DNA of 64,000 bases from NCBI GenBank assembly GCA_943787175.1, contig CALSLK010000017.1, positions 53,393 to 117,392 on the forward strand, given 5' to 3'. This DNA comes from an uncultured Alphaproteobacteria bacterium. Lineage in GTDB: Bacteria > Pseudomonadota > Alphaproteobacteria > SP197. The translations under genes and the position numbers were made by a program. Below the pieces are notes generated by a model. The model searched no databases and had not been told where the DNA came from. It worked only from the letters and a program-made list of their open reading frames with translations. Below are positions 28,969-37,521 of the stretch, piece by piece; the first letter of the stretch is position 1; every line of letters begins with the position of its first letter.

Positions 28969-29316
28969 ATGTCCGTGACGATCTATCACAATCCCCGTTG
29001 CAGCAAATCACGCCAGACACTTGCGTTGCTTGAGGAGCACGGCATTGAACCCGATGTGATTCTCTACCTTGAGACGCCCCCCACGGCTGCAACATTGGAC
29101 ACGCTTCTCAAGAGCCTGGGCATGGAACCGCGTGCGCTGATGCGCAAGGGTGAAGAAGCTTACAAGACCTTGAACCTGGCCGATTCTGCCCGGACACGCC
29201 AGGAGCTCATCGAAGCCATGGTTGCCCACCCCATTCTGATCGAGCGGCCCATCGTCACCCATGGCGATCGTGCTGCACTCGGCAGGCCGCCGGAACAGGT
29301 GCTGCAAATCCTCTAG
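28969..29316 (+). CDS. arsC: ArsC-family arsenate reductase (glutaredoxin type)
   Basis: A 115-residue thioredoxin-fold protein starting MSVTIYHNPRCSKSRQT, where Cys11 is the nucleophile. The end has VAHPILIERPIVTHGDRA, with the conserved Arg expected to position arsenate. It reduces arsenate to arsenite with glutathione. No arsR, arsB or acr3 lies nearby, so a lone stress role or another thiol function is possible. Confidence 0.88.
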   Translation: MSVTIYHNPRCSKSRQTLALLEEHGIEPDVILYLETPPTAATLDTLLKSLGMEPRALMRKGEEAYKTLNLADSARTRQELIEAMVAHPILIERPIVTHGDRAALGRPPEQVLQIL

Positions 29317-29401
29317 GCCTTTGGCACTTGGATTGGTGATGTTGGTCACATATCCACATCACTCCACCAAATAACCACATTTTCACAGATTGTTCACGTT
29401 T

Positions 29402-29418
29402 GAATTCACAGTGAATTC
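29402..29418. promoter_or_regulatory. Perfect 17-bp palindrome, candidate operator
   Basis: GAATTCAC-A-GTGAATTC lies 72 bp upstream of the next gene. The dyad is perfect with eight-base arms. The cognate regulator is unknown. Confidence 0.45.
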
Positions 29419-29490
29419 ACGGCCCGACGACATATCACTCCCATCGACGGCGGCATGGTGTCGCCAGGGGATCAGGACGGGACTTGAACA

Positions 29491-29868
29491 ATGTCTGCTC
29501 ACGCGAACAAAGATGCTCAGAACCACAACGGTCAGATGATGATCGACGGCAACGATGACCAACAGAGTTCGGCCATCGGGTTTCTCCGGGACTTCCTGGA
29601 TGCAGTCGGCCGCATCCACGCCATGCGACGCCGCAAACTGGTAGCACGGCGAGCGCGTGCCATGAGTGCCCACCTGCGCCGCGATCTGGGATTTGAAGCC
29701 GGGGTCGACATGGAGATTGCAGTCAAGGCAAGTGCGCCCGCCTATCTCGTTAGCGCGATCGCCTGCCCCCTGGCCCATCACGATCTCTCGCCGCATGACT
29801 GGCCCGTGGCCGGTGCCAACGACAACGTAAGCTGGCAGCCCAAGCGTTCCTGGTTGGCGCTGGCATAA
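29491..29868 (+). CDS. Hypothetical protein with basic helix (weak DUF1127 resemblance)
   Basis: A 125-residue protein. A strongly basic helix (MRRRKLVARRARAMSAHLRRDLGF) recalls the R-x-L-xx-L-x-DIG signature of DUF1127 proteins, but the match is weak and the protein is longer than that family. The N-terminus is polar (NHNGQMMIDGNDDQQS). Its 3' end abuts a transposase remnant. Confidence 0.5.
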   Translation: MSAHANKDAQNHNGQMMIDGNDDQQSSAIGFLRDFLDAVGRIHAMRRRKLVARRARAMSAHLRRDLGFEAGVDMEIAVKASAPAYLVSAIACPLAHHDLSPHDWPVAGANDNVSWQPKRSWLALA

Positions 29869-29879
29869 GCTCAGGACCT

Positions 29880-30088
29880 GTTAAGGGTACTTGTGACCAG
29901 ACCCGCTGAGGTGCTCCACCGTCTAAGTCTGGACCCGGCGGTGATGGTCGCCCTGCTGGACTGACCTGAGCGCAGGGCTGATCTGCGAGGCGCGGCAGGA
30001 TGGCCGTAGGAGCCGGTGGTTTGTAGTTCAGCGAGCTATGCGGCCTGATGGTGTTGTAGTGCTGCCGCCAGCGTTCGATCAGCACCTG
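29880..30088 (-). pseudogene. 3' remnant of an IS3-family OrfB transposase
   Basis: The minus strand reads LIERWRQHYNTIRPHSSLNY and then KPPAPTA, the C-terminal tail of IS3-family (IS407/IS2-like) OrfB integrases. The catalytic core is absent. Its right edge coincides with the start of the duplicated pentapeptide unit near 30100. Confidence 0.75.
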
Positions 30089-30226
30089 TGGCCCGCCCCT
30101 GGATCAGGCCGGCGTGTTCAGCGGGATCGTTGGACGTGCGTCGTGCTTACCGCTACGTCTGTGTTGACCTTGCAGGTCGCCAGACTGGCGCGCCAGACAA
30201 GCAACACCTGCAGGAGAACTTGATCC

Positions 30227-30838
30227 ATGACACCCGCCACGGTTTTCAGCCGCACCGCTTTCCTTGCCGCCGCGCTGGCGCTTTTGCTGACGGCGACATC
30301 GCTGGCGCAGGCAGAAGAGATGACGTTTACGCAAATTAGGGCAGGTTGCAATGACTCTGCAGCCCCCGAAGTTGATTGGTCCGCGTGCTATAAACCCAGC
30401 GCGGACCTGAGCGGTGCGGACCTTACCCAAGCGAACCTGACCGAAGCGAACCTGACCCACGCTGTTCTGACCGGCGCTGTTCTGACCGGCGCTGACCTGA
30501 GCGGCGCTGACCTGCGCGGCGCGGACCTGACCAACGCGGACCTGAGCGGCGCTTTTCTGCGCGGCGCGGACCTGACCGACGCGAACCTGTCGGGCGTGCG
30601 CGTGCAAAAGGCGGACCTGATAGAAGTGACGCTGAGCGGCGCGAACCTGAGCGGCGCGTTCCTGACCGACGCGGACGTGTTCGACGCGGACCTGACCGGC
30701 GCGGACCTGACCAACACGGACCTGGTAGGCGCGGACCTGAGCGAAGCGATCTGGACAGACGGACGGTTTTTGTGCCCAAGGGTCAATTGGGACCTGCAAC
30801 TAGCCTTTAGGCAATATCGAAGCGGTTCGGTTGGTTGA
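30227..30838 (+). CDS. Exported pentapeptide-repeat protein, copy 1
   Basis: A 203-residue protein. Residues 1-29 are a Sec signal (TAFLAAALALLLTATSLAQA). Residues of about 58-180 are a run of roughly 24 A(D/N)LxG/T pentapeptides (GADLTQANLTEANLTHAVLT and so on), which should fold into a right-handed quadrilateral beta-helix. A short Cys-bearing segment (AGCNDSAAPEVDWSACYK) precedes it and TDGRFLCPRVNW follows, so a disulphide could cap the helix. AGGAG lies ten bases before the start. Export is unusual, since the best known members (Qnr, MfpA) are cytoplasmic gyrase binders. Confidence 0.85.
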   Translation: MTPATVFSRTAFLAAALALLLTATSLAQAEEMTFTQIRAGCNDSAAPEVDWSACYKPSADLSGADLTQANLTEANLTHAVLTGAVLTGADLSGADLRGADLTNADLSGAFLRGADLTDANLSGVRVQKADLIEVTLSGANLSGAFLTDADVFDADLTGADLTNTDLVGADLSEAIWTDGRFLCPRVNWDLQLAFRQYRSGSVG

Positions 30839-31098
30839 TCCAATCGGCCGCTCTGATCCCTCTGATGTGCCCGCCTGACCAAACTCTCTCATACAGCCTG
30901 GAGCAGTTTCAGAGGGAGCCGTAGTGGCTGCCCACTGCGTAGCGATGCGCTGTCGGACCTGACCTCAGCCCTGGATCAGGCCGACGTGTTGAGCGGGATC
31001 ATTGGACGTGCGTCGTGCTTACCGCTACGGCTGTAGGGAACTTGCAGGTCGCCAGACTGGCGCGCCAGACAAGCAACCCCTGCAGGAGACCATGTTCC

Positions 31099-31512
31099 AT
31101 GACCCCCACGACGATGTTCGGCCGCACCGCCTTCCTTGCCGCCGCACTGGCGCTGTTGCTTGTGACAGCTTCGGGAGCGCAGGCAGCTTGCAGTGACCCC
31201 GCAGCCCCCTACGTTGATTGGTCCAATTGCGATAAATACGGCGCGGTCCTGAAGCGCACGGACCTGAAGTACGCGAGCCTGAAAGGCACTGATCTGACCC
31301 TCGCGTCCCTGAGTTACGCGGACCTGAACAACGCTGATCTGACCTACGCTGTTCTATACCTAGCGGACCTGACCAACGCGACCCTGACCAACGCGGACTT
31401 GACCAACGCGAAACTGATGGATGGTAATGGCGAGTATGCTGCGGACCTGTCCGGCGCGACCTGGACGGACGGACGGGTATGTGCCGCAGGGTCAATGGGG
31501 GCCTGCAACTAG
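31099..31512 (+). CDS. Exported pentapeptide-repeat protein, copy 2
   Basis: A 137-residue paralogue of the previous gene. The signal peptide (GRTAFLAAALALLLVTASGA) and the first mature residues (CSDPAAPYVDWSNCDK) are almost shared, but the repeat block is shorter and diverged (DLTLASLSYADLNNADLTYA). It ends ATWTDGRVCAAGSMGACN, again with cysteines. The in-frame start at 31099 matches copy 1; a longer reading through the leader is rejected. Confidence 0.82.
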   Translation: MTPTTMFGRTAFLAAALALLLVTASGAQAACSDPAAPYVDWSNCDKYGAVLKRTDLKYASLKGTDLTLASLSYADLNNADLTYAVLYLADLTNATLTNADLTNAKLMDGNGEYAADLSGATWTDGRVCAAGSMGACN

Positions 31513-31633
31513 CGTTCAGGCATGACCTCTTGACCGGACTCCCTCATGCAGCCTGCACCAGTTTCAGGGAAGCTGGTCACTTGCCCCGTTTGTGCTGGCT
31601 TGATTCACTGAGCGCCTCAAGGAGGTGCTTGTG

Positions 31634-32370
31634 ATGGATGATCTGTTTCTGCTGAGCAAGGCGCAGATGCGCCGGATTGAGCCGTTCTTCCCGTTGTCCC
31701 ATGGCGTTCCCAGGGTTGACGACCGCAGGCTGGTCAGCGGCATCGTGTTTGTGATCAAGAACGGATTGCGCTGGCGCGACGCGCCCGCGGCCTATGGTCC
31801 CCACAAGACGATCGTACAACCGCTTCATCCGCTGGAGCCGGATGGGTGTGTTCAACCGGATCTTTGCCGAACTTGCCGGTCAGGCCGGCGAGCCCGACCG
31901 GATCATGATCGACGCGACCCACCTCAAGGCGCACCGCACGGCGGCGAGCCTGCTAAAAGGGGGGCTCTTCCCAGACGTATCGGGCGCACCAAGGGTGGCC
32001 TGAACTCCAGGCTCCATGCCGTGTGCGACGGCCAGGGACGGCCCATCATCATGCTCCTGAGCGAGGGCCAGATGAGCGATCACAAGGGCGCTTTCCTGCT
32101 TCTGGCCTCCTTGCCTGGAGCCAGAGAACTGCTGGGCGACAAGGGCTATGACAGCGACTGGTTCCGAGAGGCCCTGGCCGAGCGTGGCATCACACCCTGC
32201 ATCCCACCGCGATAAAACCGCAGGGTTCAACACACCTACGACAAGACCCTCTACCGTCAGCGCCACAAGATCGAGAACGTTTTTGGCAGGCTCAAGAGCC
32301 TGCCCCCGCGAAAGCGGGGGACTGGCGACGCATCGCAACCAGATACGACCGTTGCGCCTACACCTTCATG
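31634..32370 (+). pseudogene. IS5-family (IS427-like) transposase, degenerate
   Basis: The start MDDLFLLSKAQMRRIEPFFP with AAGGAGGTG upstream is that of IS427-group OrfA. OrfB continues in a second frame (YNRFIRWSRMGVFNRIFAEL, DRIMIDATHLKAHRTA), as is normal for this group, which uses a frameshift. A further slip then moves the core back (TKGGLNSRLHAVCDGQGRP, LGDKGYDSDWF). A stop follows IPPR at about 32213. The final RHKIENVFGRLK segment is split by a palindromic insert at 32303-32320 and resumes as DWRRIATRYDRCAYTFMSAI. Inverted repeats were not found. Confidence 0.8.
32303..32320. repeat. REP-like palindrome inside the transposase remnant
   Basis: CCCCCGC-GAAA-GCGGGGG is a perfect seven-bp stem with a GAAA tetraloop. 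Palindromes with a CGCGAAAGCG core are, as I recall, frequent dispersed elements in alphaproteobacterial genomes. Here it interrupts a conserved coding motif, so it looks inserted. Confidence 0.6.
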
Positions 32371-32383
32371 AGCGCGATCTGAT

Positions 32384-32956
32384 CTAGGAATCGTCCCGTG
32401 TTGCCCAACTTCTTACGGTACAGCCTTCACTCTGCCTGGTTTCCATACGCAGGCGAGCGCGGTGGGTGTCGGCCTGTGCTGCGCTGTAGTTCAGAACCCT
32501 GGGCAAGAACTTCATCTGACTTTGGCACAGGTCGGCTGCACCCGACGCGATCAGTTCCTCACCCAAGTCGCCCACCAGGGTCGTGCAAATTGCAACGGTG
32601 CGCGTTGGATAAACGAAGCCCTGGCGGATTTGGCACGGCAAGGCCGATCCGGGCACCAGCAACTCCGAGGCAGTGATGTCGAAGAGGACTTCCCGCACCG
32701 GACTGTCGGACGCATAGATATCAAGGCCAAAAATCCAGACACGTAGCTCCGCACCGTCCGTCGCTTCCAGGAGAACGGTGCGGTCTTCCTGCAGTACGAC
32801 GACCTTGAGCTCCACTGGATCAGGCCAGTCGCGGCGCTCTTCGGTGGATAGCCAGACTCCCCCCTGGATCGAGAGCAGGGCGAGAACAGGGATAGCAAAC
32901 AGCGTAACCATCACAAGGAACGGCGCCAGGCGTCGCATGGGAATTCGCGTGATCAT
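32384..32956 (-). CDS. Membrane-anchored SNase-like protein
   Basis: A 190-residue protein with one N-terminal hydrophobic segment (LAPFLVMVTLFAIPVLALLS). The soluble part resembles a degenerate staphylococcal-nuclease fold: an (E/D)GAELRVWIFGLDIYAS strand pair and RTVAICTTLVGDLGEELIAS, like the RTVAxCxxxGxDLxxxLVxxG pattern. The usual catalytic Arg and Asp set is not clearly complete, so it may be non-catalytic. It is 12 bp after the EamA transporter gene. Confidence 0.55.
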   Translation of the reverse strand: MITRIPMRRLAPFLVMVTLFAIPVLALLSIQGGVWLSTEERRDWPDPVELKVVVLQEDRTVLLEATDGAELRVWIFGLDIYASDSPVREVLFDITASELLVPGSALPCQIRQGFVYPTRTVAICTTLVGDLGEELIASGAADLCQSQMKFLPRVLNYSAAQADTHRARLRMETRQSEGCTVRSWATRDDS

Positions 32957-32968
32957 GAGAGCTTCATC

Positions 32969-33859
32969 TCAGGCGGTTGGGGGCGGCATCGTGCCACGCT
33001 TGCGCTCACGAAGGGAGATGTAGATGCCGCTGGCAACGATGACCGCGATACCAATCCAGCTCCAGGAGTCCGGAAAATCGCCAAACACGGTCAAACCGAT
33101 AATCGTTGCAGCGACAATCTCGAAGTAACCGAACGGTGCCAGGATGGAGGCCGAAACATGGCTGAAGGCCCGGATCATCATGTAGTGACCGATTGCCGAG
33201 ACAGCGCCGATTGCCACCAATAGCGCCCAGGCGCTCAGATCAGGCGTACGCCAGCTCCACGCAACCACAAACGAGAGCAGGATGGCGGCGATAAGTCCCT
33301 GAATGAAGATTGCCATCGCAGGCTCTGCACGCAACGCGACCCGACGTGTGAGGACAATATAGAAGGCAAAGGCCACACTGCCCGCCAACGCCATCAGCGC
33401 ACCAGCATCAAACGCGCCAAAATCAGGCTTGATGATAAAGAGTGTGCCACCAAACCCGATAATGCAGGCCAACCAGCGCCGCCAGCCGGTCGTCTCGCCC
33501 AGCAGCCACGGCGCCATGGCCGTCACCAGAAATGGATAGGCAAAGAAGATGGCGATGGCATCAGCCAGCGGCATGCGGGCAAACGCCAGGAAGATCAGAA
33601 AGGTCGATGTTGCATGAAGCAGACTGCGCCCGACTTGTGCCCAGACATCAGGCGGCCGCAGCAGGCCCGTGCCATGGCGCGACCAGGCAAGCGGAAATGT
33701 CAGGATGGTCTGAAAGAGGTAACGCGCCCAGACGATCTGCAGAACGGAATATCCAACTTCGGTCAGGTACTTCGCCATACCGTCGACGCCCGATAGAATC
33801 GTAACGGCAGGCAGCAGAAACAGCAGCCCTGCGCCCAGCCCACTGCGTGGCATCTTCAT
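32969..33859 (-). CDS. DMT-superfamily transporter (EamA)
   Basis: A 296-residue protein with ten predicted helices in two EamA repeats. The first begins LLFLLPAVTILSGVDGMAKY and carries RYLFQTILTFPLAW; the second shows LVAIGAVSAIGHYMMIRAFS and PFGYFEIVAATIIGLTVFGD. Such proteins export metabolites; the substrate is unknown. It lies between cinA and the SNase-like gene in one transcription direction. Confidence 0.85.
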   Translation of the reverse strand: MKMPRSGLGAGLLFLLPAVTILSGVDGMAKYLTEVGYSVLQIVWARYLFQTILTFPLAWSRHGTGLLRPPDVWAQVGRSLLHATSTFLIFLAFARMPLADAIAIFFAYPFLVTAMAPWLLGETTGWRRWLACIIGFGGTLFIIKPDFGAFDAGALMALAGSVAFAFYIVLTRRVALRAEPAMAIFIQGLIAAILLSFVVAWSWRTPDLSAWALLVAIGAVSAIGHYMMIRAFSHVSASILAPFGYFEIVAATIIGLTVFGDFPDSWSWIGIAVIVASGIYISLRERKRGTMPPPTA

Positions 33860-33878
33860 TGTGCGAGCGGGGCTGTTT

Positions 33879-35072
33879 TCACAGGCGCATCAGCGTCTTG
33901 CGAACCAGATCGAGCAGACTGATCACGGCATAGTCACGCGACCGCCTCTGGTCGCCGGGCAGGGCAACGGTTGCTCCGACCTGTTGGTCTTCAAGCACAA
34001 GGCCCAGATAGACCGTTCCAGGCGGTGTGTTTTCATCAGCCTCTGCGGCGATTGCAGCAACACCAGCTGGTGTGCCAAAGGCTTCACAGGTTGAGGCCGC
34101 CAGGGAAATTGCGCCCTCCTCTCCCACGTGCTCCCCGTTGACCGGACTGATGGCAGCGCCCCTGAAGATCACCATGTCGGGATCTGCCGCCGTCATGCGG
34201 GAAGCCAGGACGCCGCCGGTCAGTGACTCATGGGTGGCAAGTGTCAGGCCACGCTGGCCGAGCGCGTTGAGAACCACAGCCTCCATGGTTTGACCATCGA
34301 CCCCAAAGACATGATCGCCGATCAGGGAGCGCACCAGCGCTTCTTCGGCATCCAACATCGCAAATGCTGTTGCCTCATCATCGGTCTTGGCCGTCACACG
34401 CACCTTGATGCCTTCGATACCGCTGGCCTGAAACGCCAGGGTCGGATTGCCCAACTGATCGAGTTCCTGCAATCGCGCATCGAGAGTTTCGGCAAGTCCG
34501 GACTCACTTAAGCCCCAGGTGCGCAACACACGACTGCGAATAACCGCTGCAGCCCCCCGCCTGCGCTGCAGGTCGGGCAGAATCGTGCCCAGCATCATTT
34601 CCTTCATCTCATAGGGCACGCCCGGAACGGCATAGATAACCTTCTCACCCACCGGACAAAGAAGCCCGGGCGCGGTGCCGGGCATTTCCTTGATCATCGC
34701 GGCACCAACGGGAATGTCGGCCTGACGTTTGTTGTTGTCGCTCATCTCCCGGCCACGGCTTTCGAACATGGCACGAATGGTATCAACGATGGCTTCGTCA
34801 CGAACCAGTTCGACACCCATGATGTCAGCGATGACTTCACGGGTGATGTCATCCTGAGTCGGCCCCAGGCCACCGCAGCAGATCACGGCATCGCTGCGCT
34901 CGAGCGCCTGTGTGATGGCAGACTTCATGCGTTGGGCATTGTCACCGACCTTGACCTGGTAAAGTGAGTCGATACCGGCCAGCGCCAGCTGTTCACCGAT
35001 CCAGGAAGAGTTGCTGTCGACAATCTGCCCCAGCAGCAATTCCGTACCTATCGCAACGACCTCACAACGCAT
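33879..35072 (-). CDS. cinA: CinA-like protein (MoCF domain plus amidase domain)
   Basis: A 397-residue two-domain protein. The N-terminal MoCF/COG1058 domain shows VVAIGTELLLGQIVDSNSSW and CCGGLGPTQDDITREV; family members hydrolyse ADP-ribose. The C-terminal CinA domain has ATHESLTGGVLASRM, resembling the nicotinamide-mononucleotide deamidase motif (ESxTGG). Start 35072 (MRCEVVAIG) fits the family; a longer reading runs into the deiminase gene. It probably acts in pyridine nucleotide salvage. Confidence 0.85.
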   Translation of the reverse strand: MRCEVVAIGTELLLGQIVDSNSSWIGEQLALAGIDSLYQVKVGDNAQRMKSAITQALERSDAVICCGGLGPTQDDITREVIADIMGVELVRDEAIVDTIRAMFESRGREMSDNNKRQADIPVGAAMIKEMPGTAPGLLCPVGEKVIYAVPGVPYEMKEMMLGTILPDLQRRRGAAAVIRSRVLRTWGLSESGLAETLDARLQELDQLGNPTLAFQASGIEGIKVRVTAKTDDEATAFAMLDAEEALVRSLIGDHVFGVDGQTMEAVVLNALGQRGLTLATHESLTGGVLASRMTAADPDMVIFRGAAISPVNGEHVGEEGAISLAASTCEAFGTPAGVAAIAAEADENTPPGTVYLGLVLEDQQVGATVALPGDQRRSRDYAVISLLDLVRKTLMRL

Positions 35073-35097
35073 AACGATCCGCTCCCTTGACCCGGCA

Positions 35098-36152
35098 TCA
35101 GGCTGCCGGCACCTGCTGGGTAATACAGTGAATGCCGCCGCCGCCCTGGGCAATGGTAACGGACTCAACCCCCACGACCTTGCGGTCGGGAAACAGCTCG
35201 GCAATGACACCCAGCGAGCGATCATCAGCAACCCTGTCGCCGCAAGTGGGAACCACAACGCCGCCATTGGCAATGTAGAAGTTCATGTGCGCAACCTCCC
35301 GGCCAGGGGCAATTCCACGATCTCGAGCTTGCGACCCCGGGCATCCCTCACCTGCTCCAGATCTGCTTTGGCCTTGGCGCAAATTGCGGCATTGACGTCA
35401 CTGCTGTCTTCACAGAAGTGAACAACCACGCGGCCAGGCGCGACAAAGGCGCAGATACCATCGACATGACCATTGGTGATCGGGTCGGGCATCAGACCGC
35501 TTTCCAGCCAGATAACCTTGGTCACGCCAAGCTGCTCGCACATATGACGCTCAACCTCTTCGCGCGGCATGACACCGTTCCGATTGGGGTTCAGCATGCA
35601 GGTTTCGGTCGTGATCAGTGTGCCCTGACCGTCAACCGTAAATGCCCCGCCTTCGGTCACCAGACCAGATTGGAAGATTGGCAAACCCAGATGGCTGGCG
35701 ATACGCGCCTTCAGCAGAGCATCGTTGGCGGACCGGTTGTTGTCCTCGCCCCAGCAGTTGAAGACGTAACCCGATGCCGCCCGCCTGCCCTTGCCATCAA
35801 CCAGAAGCGCCGGACCGTTATCACGCGCCCAGGGATCGTTCATCGGCATCTCAACAACATCAACACCCTCGCCGCACCACTTGCGCGCAATCGCGGCTTC
35901 GCCTTCATGGGCGATTACCAGAACAGGTTCGAACTCGGCCACAGCCCTGACCACGTTGGACCAGTTGAGGCAGGCATCGCCATACCAGTCATTGCTGCCG
36001 CGTCCGCGATAGAGATTGTGGGATCCGGGGAACACCATGACGGTGCGTTCATGAGGTTCCCATTCAGCGGGCATACGAAAGCCCAACTCTGAAGGAATGC
36101 CGTCTGCCAGCGCCGCTCCGACGGAACGGTAATCAGGTACATCAAAGGTCAC
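35098..36152 (-). pseudogene. aguA: Agmatine deiminase with a single frameshift
   Basis: The N-terminal part reads GFRMPAEWEPHERTVMVFPG, MPMNDPWARDNGPALLV and NGHVDGICAFVAPG, signatures of the guanidino-modifying fold. The frame then fails after ELPLAGRLRT. The next frame carries the end (NFYIANGGVVVPTCGD and GGGGIHCITQQVPA, which holds the catalytic Cys). Adding one C to the CCCC run at 35306-35309 (minus strand) joins them as ELPPGREVAHMNF. Intact enzyme converts agmatine to N-carbamoylputrescine. The gene is either recently inactivated or carries a sequence error. GTG 36152 has a GGAG upstream. Confidence 0.8.
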
Positions 36153-36247
36153 GTTAAACACTCCAGGTCGCGCGGCAGCGCCGCAACAGACACCCAATGC
36201 CCTACCGAGTGCAAGCGGCAAGACCGATCAGGGAAAACGAGAACTGC

Positions 36248-37521
36248 CTAGCTCTTGCCCTTCCAGGGCACGAGAATGCGCTCGGCCCACCGCATCAGCA
36301 TATCAATTCCAAATCCGATGATACCGATGAGGATGATGCCCATGATCACGATGTCGGTGTTCTGGAACTTCGAGGCGGTCATGATCATCATGCCGGCCCC
36401 CTCTTCTGCAGCCACCAGTTCGGCTGCAACCACCGTTCCCCAACAAACACCCATTGCCACACGCGCACCGGTAAAGATCTCCGGCAGGGAGTTGGGAATG
36501 ATGACATGGCGCATGATCTGCCACTTGCTGGCGCCCAGCGAATAGGCAGCGTGGACCTTGGAGATATTGACCCCGCTCACACCTGACCGGGCGGCAATTG
36601 CCATGATCCACAAGGCCGCCAGGAACAGCAGGATGATCTTGCCGGACTCGCCAATACCAGCCCAGATGATGACCAGCGGGATCAACGCAAGCGGCGGCAC
36701 CGGGCGCATGAATTCAACCACCGGATCGAACCAGCCGCGGAACCAGTCAGACAGGCCCATGGCATAGCCCAGCGGATTCCAACCAGCGCGCCCAGAATGA
36801 AGCCGCCGACAACACGCATGAGCGACCATCCCAAATGGCCTACCAACGAGGTGTTGCGGAAACCCTCTTGTGCAATCTTGACGACCCGAACAGCGACATC
36901 TTCGGGCGGCGGCAGATAGAGTGCCTCCATCTGCCAACCCGGGTTCGGCGCAAAGTTGGGCGTACCTTTGTCACTCAACGTCACGGTACCGCCATCGACG
37001 CTGACCGTCTCACCCGGTGCAATGCTCTGTCCGTTGATCGCAACAACGACCGCGCCGTCGTTCTTGGAAATCTCGTCGTTGCTGTGGACCTTCACCAGGA
37101 TCGAGCGCCATTGCGCCACCGACACGATGTCGTCCTTGGCAAAACCCTCGCCGGGTTCGACCTCATAGAGGTCCGGCTCATCCTCGCGCGGATGCACAAT
37201 GACCGTGACCATCGCGTCGTCACGATGACCCTCTTCAGCCTCAACGGTATAGGAAAAGCTGGTGGTGCCCTCAAACGGGCCTGGCGCATGGAGGAATCCG
37301 GGAAGGATGACACTGCCCGTGAACATGCCCCAGAGGACAAAAATGGCTGCGATCGAAATGACACCGGCCCAGCGGTTTGGGCGAACAGCACTTTCGTCCC
37401 CGAATGTCACCGTCTTCAGCGACGTGAAGTCACGCTCGCGTGCGCCACGGATTCTGGTCACAACCAGATATGCGCCGACAAAGATGGCGATGTAGATCGC
37501 AAGAACGACGAAGCCGGTCAT
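36248..37521 (-). pseudogene. Taurine/nitrate-type ABC permease with a single frameshift and a large insert
   Basis: Read through one missing base, this is a permease of about 424 residues. The standard core (LGWSLMRVVGGFILGALVGI, then LGYAMGLSDWFRGWFDPVVE, and the EAA-type loop near SLGASKWQIMRHVIIPNSLP) is preceded by two TM segments and an inserted domain of about 120 residues rich in beta strands between TM2 and LPPPEDV. The frame breaks near 36775, where ATCCGCTGG should be ATCCCGCTGG on the minus strand. It belongs with the ATPase and binding protein upstream, overlapping the ATPase gene by four bases. Confidence 0.78.

Larger units (their letters stand above)
30101..31580 (+). repeat. 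Tandem duplication of a pentapeptide-gene unit
   Basis: Two units begin with nearly the same sequence: CCTGGATCAGGCC at about 30101 and 30972. Both continue through a shared leader of about 110 bp (with the dyad CGCCAG-A-CTGGCG and a CCTGCAGGAG ribosome site) into a near-identical signal-peptide region. Downstream of both stops a matching segment recurs (CAGCCTG...CAGTTTCAG at about 30895 and 31547). The repeat cores of the two genes have diverged. Confidence 0.85.

Noticed and set aside
30400..30760. Regular short DNA repeats resembling a CRISPR or minisatellite
   Set aside because: The period is 15 bp, in frame, and encodes A(D/N)LxG units; there are no unique spacers or cas genes.
30104..30799. 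Long minus-strand open frame with repeated QVRAGQVR-like units opposite the pentapeptide gene
   Set aside because: It is the complement of the 15-bp pentapeptide repeats; any such repeat yields an open antisense frame. It has no ribosome site or family match.
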